A stretch of 18,256 bases of DNA, from contig DATAUF010000039.1 of NCBI GenBank assembly GCA_036268405.1, positions 1 to 18,256 on the forward strand, given 5' to 3'. The translations under genes and the position numbers were made by a program. The notes under the pieces are model-generated. The model saw nothing but the letters and a program-made list of their open reading frames with translations, had not been told where the DNA came from and made no database searches. Shown here piece after piece: positions 13,687 to 18,256 of this stretch. The stretch's first letter is position 1. Each line of letters begins with the position of its first letter. The stretch is from DASZTV01 sp036268405. Its GTDB lineage: Bacteria > Actinomycetota > Actinomycetes > JAFAQI01.

Positions 13687-15317
13687 GACGCGCGTGGGGA
13701 AAGCTGAGCGCGCTGACTCTGGTTCTGCTGATCGGCGTGACGGCAGTGGGCTCATGGGTGGTGCGAGACGCGGTCCGTGGCCAGGAGGATCGTCTGCTCC
13801 ACGAGCGCGCCAACGAGGTCGGCCTGGTCCTCAAGGAAGCGGTCGACTCGCTGTCGAGCCAGCTGACCACCGTCGGGGGAGTCGTTCGCGCCACCAACGA
13901 CTCGCCCGCTGCGTTCGGCCGCGCAAGCCAGGGCCTGGTGGCCTCCTCCAGCGGCAGAGACACGATGGCGCTGCTTCAGAAGACCTCTGGCGGCTATCGG
14001 GTGCGACTCGTCAACGGCACCGCGCTCCAAAAGGGCCAGCTTGTCAGCGGACCCGTGATCCCGACATTGACGCGGGCGGAGACGGTCGGCCAGATGGTCA
14101 CTACCCCTGTGCTCGGCTCAGGCGCCGACCGAGAGCTCGGCTTCGCCCTCGGACCCCCGGATACTCCTGACGGAACCGTCCTCTACCTGCAGCTGACACT
14201 CGGAACTCTCGGGCCGCCCACGGCCGCCGACACGGCACCGTTCAGCGAGCTCCACGTCGTCCTCTATGACGCCCCAACTGTCGTCGTCGGACAGTCGCTC
14301 GTCACAACGACCGACGATCTGCCGTTGCGCGGCCACGTGCAGCTCACGTCCGTGTCGGCGGGTGACAGCGTCTGGACCCTGCAGGTTTCCGCGGCTCATC
14401 CGCTGGTCGGAGGTGCGACGGCGCAGGCAGCATGGATCACCGCTGCGCTCGGTGTGGTGCTGTCCATCTTGCTGGCACTCGTGGTCGAGATCGAGACGCG
14501 TCGGCGCCGCAACGCGCTCGCGCTCTATCGCAACGAGCACCAGGTCGCAGAAGCGTTGCAGCGCAGCCTGCTCCCCGCCCTGCCGGTAGTCGACACCCTG
14601 CAGCTGGCGGCCCGCTATCTCCCGGGCTCGGCCGGACAGCAGGTCGGTGGTGACTGGTACGACGTGTTCGAGCTGGACGCCGATCACATCGGTGTGGCCG
14701 TCGGTGACGTGCTCGGCCACGACATCGAAGCCGCCGCCCTCATGTCACGAGTGCAGACCGCATTGCGGGCGTACGCCTTCGTAGGGGAGCAGCCCGGAGC
14801 GGTGCTCGACCGGCTCGACCGCCTCATGGCCTCACTGCAGACCGATCGACTCGTCACGGTGTTCTACGGGGTGCTCGGGCCCGCAACCGAGGATGGATCG
14901 AGGCAGCTGCTGTTTGCCAACGCCGGACACCCGCCGCCGCTTCTCGTCGAGGCCGACGGAACCGCGCGCGAGCTCGACGACGCGAGCTCTCTGCTGCTGG
15001 GCGTCTCCAGCACGGACTACGGCGTGCGACCGCAGCATGAGACCGCACTCATGGCGGACTCGACCCTGTTGCTCTACACCGATGGCCTGGTGGAGGTGCC
15101 GGGCGAGTCACTGACCGACCGGGTCGAAACTCTCTTGCGGATCGTGGCGGCCGAGGCGCCGCGACGCGCGCCGGCTGAGCTGTGCGACTGGCTGCTCGAG
15201 GCGTTGCTTCGAGGGAAGCGGCGCGATGACGTCGCGATCCTCGTCGCCAGGCTGGTGCCGTCCGCAGTCCCAGAGGCGCGGCGCCATCGCCGGCTCGCAG
15301 CGCTGCGTCCGGCCTGA
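13683..15317 (+). CDS. Membrane-bound SpoIIE/RsbU-type PP2C serine phosphatase with extracytoplasmic sensor region
   Basis: The 544-residue protein has a first membrane helix at 7-27, an extracytoplasmic part of about 220 residues (30-248) that looks like a sensor but matches no family I can name, a second helix at 251-270, a basic stop and a helical linker with ALQRSLLPALP (291-301). The phosphatase domain follows (310-525): GGDWYD with Asp324/Asp327, GDVLGHD with Asp342, LYTDGL with Asp467 and RDDVAIL with Asp515/516, the metal-binding set of SpoIIE/RsbU enzymes. It should dephosphorylate an anti-anti-sigma (STAS) protein, opposing the kinase encoded just upstream. Coupling by ATGA supports this. 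A small TCCGG/CCGGA hairpin at 15308-15322 spans the stop codon. Confidence 0.92.
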   Translation: MRRAWGKLSALTLVLLIGVTAVGSWVVRDAVRGQEDRLLHERANEVGLVLKEAVDSLSSQLTTVGGVVRATNDSPAAFGRASQGLVASSSGRDTMALLQKTSGGYRVRLVNGTALQKGQLVSGPVIPTLTRAETVGQMVTTPVLGSGADRELGFALGPPDTPDGTVLYLQLTLGTLGPPTAADTAPFSELHVVLYDAPTVVVGQSLVTTTDDLPLRGHVQLTSVSAGDSVWTLQVSAAHPLVGGATAQAAWITAALGVVLSILLALVVEIETRRRRNALALYRNEHQVAEALQRSLLPALPVVDTLQLAARYLPGSAGQQVGGDWYDVFELDADHIGVAVGDVLGHDIEAAALMSRVQTALRAYAFVGEQPGAVLDRLDRLMASLQTDRLVTVFYGVLGPATEDGSRQLLFANAGHPPPLLVEADGTARELDDASSLLLGVSSTDYGVRPQHETALMADSTLLLYTDGLVEVPGESLTDRVETLLRIVAAEAPRRAPAELCDWLLEALLRGKRRDDVAILVARLVPSAVPEARRHRRLAALRPA

Positions 15318-15335
15318 CCGGAGGCATCGAAGATC

Positions 15336-15360
15336 GTTTGCACGCGGTGACAGCGGGAAT
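15336..15360 (+). promoter_or_regulatory. Candidate SigB/SigF-type promoter for the 15373 operon
   Basis: GTTT (15336-15339), 15 bases, GGGAAT (15355-15360), one base from the GTTT-N15-GGGTAT consensus. The ATG at 15373 is 12 bases downstream and has no Shine-Dalgarno, so transcript and coding region would start almost together. Confidence 0.45.
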
Positions 15361-15372
15361 CGACTGGCCGAT

Positions 15373-15891
15373 ATGCACGATGCCGTACAACCAATCCTGT
15401 CCGGCCATGCGCAAGGTGGCCGGGCCGGCGTCTGGGTGCGCCGCCTCGGGATGTGTGCACTCGCCGCAGTCGTGGTCGCTGCGCTGTGCAACGTGGTCGG
15501 GCAGCGCGCGACGACCGCACACGCGGTAGGTCCGCTCGGCCGAATCGACGTTCGCGCCCCTTCGACGGTGCGCCCAGGCTTGCTCTTCCAGGCCAAGATC
15601 ACGGTGTCGGCGAACACCGTCCTCCCGCAAGCGCATCTCGTTCTCAGCCGTGGTTGGGTGGACGGCCTGACGCTCAACACCGAAGAGCCGAGCCCGTCGA
15701 CTGAGACAAGTGGTCCGGATGGCTCGCTCGACTTCACGATCGGGACGTTGCGCCCGGGCTCGCCGTACACCGAGTACCTGGAGTACCAGGTCAATCCCAC
15801 GAGCTTGAGCCGCCGAGCGCAGACGATCACCCTCGTCAGTGACGGCGCCTCGATCATCACGCTCCACCGGACCATGACCGTCGTGCCATGA
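15373..15891 (+). CDS. Membrane-anchored or secreted protein with beta-rich outer domain, unknown function
   Basis: This 172-residue product has a short basic N-terminus (VRRLG at 22-26) and one hydrophobic segment (about 27-43), a signal anchor or uncleaved signal peptide. The remaining 125 residues would lie outside the membrane and have a beta-sandwich-like pattern of alternating hydrophobic residues (RIDVRAPSTVRPGLLFQAKI, 57-76; then a strand-rich end to 172), similar in style to DUF11/CARDB-type domains. No catalytic motif is seen. The ATG at 15373 is chosen because it just precedes the hydrophobic segment; the frame is open further upstream inside the phosphatase gene. Thirteen bases separate it from the DUF421 gene, so the two are likely one unit. 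Confidence 0.7.
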   Translation: MHDAVQPILSGHAQGGRAGVWVRRLGMCALAAVVVAALCNVVGQRATTAHAVGPLGRIDVRAPSTVRPGLLFQAKITVSANTVLPQAHLVLSRGWVDGLTLNTEEPSPSTETSGPDGSLDFTIGTLRPGSPYTEYLEYQVNPTSLSRRAQTITLVSDGASIITLHRTMTVVP

Positions 15892-15904
15892 GAACGGAAC
15901 TCTG

Positions 15905-16369
15905 ATGGACATAGCGATTCGGGCGATCGTTCTCTACTGCTTCGTCATCTTCGTGATGCGAATTGTCGGGCGGCGCGAGCTGTCGTCGCTGACTGCTGTC
16001 GACCTCGTGCTGCTCATCGTCATGGGCGACGCGATTCAGCAGGGTCTGACGCAGGACGACTACTCGGTGACCGGCGCGGTGATCGTCATCTCCACATTCG
16101 CGGTCCTGCAGGTCGCGAGCTCCTACCTCGGGTTCCGGTTCAGAAGGGTTCGCACCGTGCTCGAAGGAAACCCGGTAGTGCTGATCGACGACGGCGACCT
16201 GGTTGACGAGAACCTGCGCCGCAATCGTCTGACGGCAGATGACGTCGCGGAGGAGATGCGCCTCCAGCAGATCATCTCGTTCGACGACGTGCGGTGGGCG
16301 ATCCTCGAGCCCAGCGGTCGGATCAGCTTCATCGAGCGGTCGTCGTTGCAGCAGTCCGAAGGTGGGTAG
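15905..16369 (+). CDS. DUF421 / YetF-family membrane protein
   Basis: The product is 154 residues with three membrane helices (about 4-20, 31-45, 57-73) and a cytoplasmic C-terminal part with the family pattern EGNPVVLIDDGDLVDENLRR (87-106), then DDVAEEMRLQQI (112-123) and a short beta tail. YetF-like proteins are widespread; members in spore-formers affect germination, but the molecular role in actinobacteria is unknown. It is shorter than the 200-230 residues usual for Bacillus members, as is common in actinobacterial ones. GGAAC lies a few bases before the ATG. The TAG at 16367-16369 is directly followed by the ATG of the DinB-like gene. Confidence 0.88.
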   Translation: MDIAIRAIVLYCFVIFVMRIVGRRELSSLTAVDLVLLIVMGDAIQQGLTQDDYSVTGAVIVISTFAVLQVASSYLGFRFRRVRTVLEGNPVVLIDDGDLVDENLRRNRLTADDVAEEMRLQQIISFDDVRWAILEPSGRISFIERSSLQQSEGG

Positions 16370-16891
16370 ATGACGGGTATGACCGTCGCTGAGCTCCTGA
16401 CCGACTCGTTCAACCGGATTCACGACGTCGTACACACCGTGCTCGACGATCTCAGCGCCGAAGACCTCGCCGCTCGCCTGGACCCGCAGGCGAACTCGAT
16501 CGCCTGGCTGGTGTGGCATCTGACGCGGGTGCAGGACGATCATGTCGCCGCGCTTGCCGACACCAAGCAGGTGTGGCACACCGGCGGCTGGATGGAGCAG
16601 TTCGGCCTGCCGTTCGACGAAGCAGCCATCGGCTATGGACAGAGCGCCATGGATGTGGGCGAGGTGCGTCCCTCCTCGCCGGAGCTGCTCACGGGCTACC
16701 ACGATGCGGTGCACGACGCGACAAGTGCCTTCGTCGGAGAGCTCCGCGATCGCGACCTCGAACGTGTCATCGACGAGAAGTGGGATCCACCGGTGACAGT
16801 GGGAACACGGCTCATCAGCGTCGTGAGCGACGACCTTCAGCATGCGGGTCAGGCGGCGCTCATTCGGGGGATCCTCGAGCGGGCGCGATAG
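16370..16891 (+). CDS. DinB-like four-helix protein (DUF664/mycothiol-dependent type)
   Basis: The 173-residue protein has a helical-bundle pattern with WLVWHLTRVQDDH (46-58) and SDDLQHAGQAALIRG (153-167), the two His-containing segments (His50, His158) that bind a divalent metal in DinB/DUF664 proteins. In actinobacteria many such proteins are metal- and mycothiol-dependent enzymes or are annotated as DinB family without a known substrate. There is no link to DNA polymerase DinB. The gene begins on the base after the DUF421 stop, so it belongs to the same transcript; a second ATG three codons in (16379) is an equally possible start. Confidence 0.85.
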   Translation: MTGMTVAELLTDSFNRIHDVVHTVLDDLSAEDLAARLDPQANSIAWLVWHLTRVQDDHVAALADTKQVWHTGGWMEQFGLPFDEAAIGYGQSAMDVGEVRPSSPELLTGYHDAVHDATSAFVGELRDRDLERVIDEKWDPPVTVGTRLISVVSDDLQHAGQAALIRGILERAR

Positions 16892-16905
16892 GAAGATCGA
16901 ACTGC

Positions 16906-16911
16906 GGGTAT
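16906..16911 (+). promoter_or_regulatory. Candidate GGGTAT -10 element for the MFS gene
   Basis: GGGTAT at 16906-16911 is nine bases before the GTG at 16921. No clear -35 (GNNT/GTTT) is found at 14-16 bases. No Shine-Dalgarno precedes the GTG, consistent with a leaderless transcript. Confidence 0.35.
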
Positions 16912-16920
16912 AGCCCGGTC

Positions 16921-18256
16921 GTGGCACAGACCGGCACCGTCACCACCCTCATTCCGGCGCGGCTCGATCGTCTTCCGTGGTCGCGGTTTCACACCCGGCT
17001 GGTGACCGCCCTCGGGGTGGCCTGGATTCTCGACGGGCTGGAGATCACATTCGCCAGCAACTTCACCACCAATCTTCAGAGCAAGGCTTCCCTGGGCCTG
17101 TCGTCGCGTGCCGCCTCCGACGTCGCAAGCTGGTATCTCGGCGGAGAGGTGATCGGAGCGTTGCTGTTCGGCCGGCTCTCCGACCGGTTCGGACGCAAGA
17201 ACCTCTTCGTCTACACCCTGGGTCTGTATCTGGTGGCCAACGGGATTGCTGCCTTCTCCATGAACATCTACTGGCTGGACGCCTGCCGCGTGCTGGCCGG
17301 CATGGGGATCGGTGGCGAGTACGCCGCCATCAACTCCGCGATCGACGAGCTGATCCCGTCCAAGCACCGCGGCCGGGTCGACATCGCGGTTAACGGCACC
17401 TACTGGAGCGGCGCCGCCATCGCAGCGCTCGCGGGCGTCTACCTCCTCGATCCTTCTCATGTCAGTGACAATCTCGGCTGGCGGGTCACGTTGCTCATCG
17501 GCCCGGCGCTCGGCGGCGTCGTGTGGTTCGTGCGACGTACCTTGCCGGAGAGCCCGCGCTGGCTGATCACCCACGGTCGTGCCGAGGAGGCCGAGCGAAA
17601 CGTCAAGGAGATCGAGGACTGGGTCCGGTCCAACGGGCACGAGCTGGCGGACGTCGACCAGAGCAAGGAAGTGGAGATCGACCCGTCACGGTCGCGGCCA
17701 TCGTTGTGGGGCGTGACCAAGGTGCTGCTGGCTGACTACCCGAGACGATCACTGCTCGGCGCGACGCTGATGATCACCCAGTCGTTCCTCTACAACGCGA
17801 TCTTTTTCACCTACGCGCTCGTGCTCACCAAGGTCTACAACGTGCCGGAGAAGGATGCGCCGTACTACTTCATCTTCTTCGCTGTCGGGAATCTCGCCGG
17901 CCCGCTCCTGATCGGCCGCTTCTTCGACTCGATCGGACGGAAGCAGATGATCGCCGGTACCTACGTCCTGTCCGGCGTGCTGCTGCTCGTGAGCGCGATC
18001 CTCTTCCGCGCTGGAGCGCTCGACGCGATCGGCCAGACGATCTGTTGGTGCGTCATCTTCTTCTTCGCCTCCGCGGGGGCGAGCGCGGCATACCTCACCG
18101 TGAGCGAGATCTTCCCGGTCGAGGTGCGGGCGAAGGCGATCGCCGTCTTCTTCGCCATCGCCCAGAGCTTCGGGGCGATGGGACCGTGGCTCTATGGGCT
18201 GCTCATCGGCACGGGCCACGACCACACCAAGCTTTTCTACGGTTACCTGATCGGCT
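16921..18256 (+). CDS. MFS transporter, sugar-porter-like (3' end cut by window edge)
   Basis: The first 445 codons are present and the frame is open to the end of the window. The GTG start gives VAQTGTVTTLIPARLDRLPW. Multiple hydrophobic helices are visible, with the loop 2-3 MFS signature GRLSDRFGRKN (about 82-92), GMGIGGEYAA in helix 4, PESPRWLITHGRAEEAERN after helix 6 (a sugar-porter mark), a long cytoplasmic loop and a second DSIGRKQM signature after helix 8. It belongs to the general sugar/metabolite:proton symporter group; the substrate is unknown. About one helix and the tail are probably missing. The GTG at 16921 is preferred because the family sequence starts at once and no better start is near. 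Confidence 0.9.
   Translation, partial: MAQTGTVTTLIPARLDRLPWSRFHTRLVTALGVAWILDGLEITFASNFTTNLQSKASLGLSSRAASDVASWYLGGEVIGALLFGRLSDRFGRKNLFVYTLGLYLVANGIAAFSMNIYWLDACRVLAGMGIGGEYAAINSAIDELIPSKHRGRVDIAVNGTYWSGAAIAALAGVYLLDPSHVSDNLGWRVTLLIGPALGGVVWFVRRTLPESPRWLITHGRAEEAERNVKEIEDWVRSNGHELADVDQSKEVEIDPSRSRPSLWGVTKVLLADYPRRSLLGATLMITQSFLYNAIFFTYALVLTKVYNVPEKDAPYYFIFFAVGNLAGPLLIGRFFDSIGRKQMIAGTYVLSGVLLLVSAILFRAGALDAIGQTICWCVIFFFASAGASAAYLTVSEIFPVEVRAKAIAVFFAIAQSFGAMGPWLYGLLIGTGHDHTKLFYGYLIG

Noticed and set aside
12337..13755. 472-residue minus-strand frame across the divergent region and kinase gene
   Set aside because: It would overlap the promoter region and the RsbW-like gene, and its composition (Arg/Gly/Pro) is that of a shadow frame.
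16374..16379. GGGTAT at the start of the DinB-like gene
   Set aside because: It overlaps the start codons of that gene, which directly follows the DUF421 stop, so a promoter there would be of no use for the first ATG.
1..18256. CRISPR array, tRNA/rRNA, insertion sequence, integrase or attachment site
   Set aside because: I found no regularly spaced repeats, cloverleaf-like segments, transposase motifs or flanking direct repeats by eye; short RNAs could be missed.

Overview
The window is high-GC, densely coding DNA of an actinobacterial type. Supporting signs are an F420-family LLM oxidoreductase, actinobacterial small-protein families (DUF5709, DUF7218-like), an RsbW-like kinase next to a SpoIIE-type phosphatase, many ATGA/GTGA/TGATG start-stop overlaps, and several starts with no Shine-Dalgarno but a promoter-like -10 just upstream. 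I cannot name a genus. I see no tRNA, rRNA, CRISPR array, insertion sequence or integrase; this looks like chromosome, not a mobile element.

Layout. (1) 1-1324, minus: a PIG-L/LmbE deacetylase (cut by the left edge) coupled to a divergent acyl-CoA dehydrogenase-like protein. (2) 1398-1631, plus: a small disordered protein. (3) 1641-3311, minus: DUF7218-like basic protein, F420-type LLM oxidoreductase and DUF5709 protein, the last two coupled by GTGA. (4) 3492-6268, plus: an SDR oxidoreductase coupled to a GH15 glucoamylase/trehalase-like enzyme. (5) 6261-12419, minus: six genes in order of transcription: a small helical protein, a pyruvate-oxidase-like ThDP enzyme, a four-helix membrane protein, a gluconate 2-dehydrogenase subunit-3-like protein, a GMC flavoprotein and a mandelate-racemase-type enolase. 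The last four are tightly coupled and the final three junctions are ATGA. (6) 12420-12729: a 310-base divergent control region. (7) 12730-15317, plus: RsbW-like ATPase and membrane-anchored SpoIIE-type phosphatase. (8) 15373-16891, plus: an exported single-helix protein, a DUF421/YetF membrane protein and a DinB-like protein. (9) 16921-end, plus: an MFS transporter cut by the right edge.

How it may work together (inference). Region 5 looks like a redox and carbon-oxidation operon. The GMC protein carries a C-x5-C-x3-C motif with the spacing of the 3Fe-4S ligands of bacterial FAD glucose dehydrogenase, but no cytochrome c subunit is encoded; the four-helix protein is a candidate for the missing electron-transfer partner. 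Region 7 looks like a kinase/phosphatase pair of a partner-switching stress system. Several surrounding genes have SigB/SigF-like promoter candidates (GGGTAT, GGGTAC or GGGAAT), four of them directly ahead of starts that lack a Shine-Dalgarno. The window may therefore be a general-stress island carrying its own control pair. The promoter calls were made by eye.
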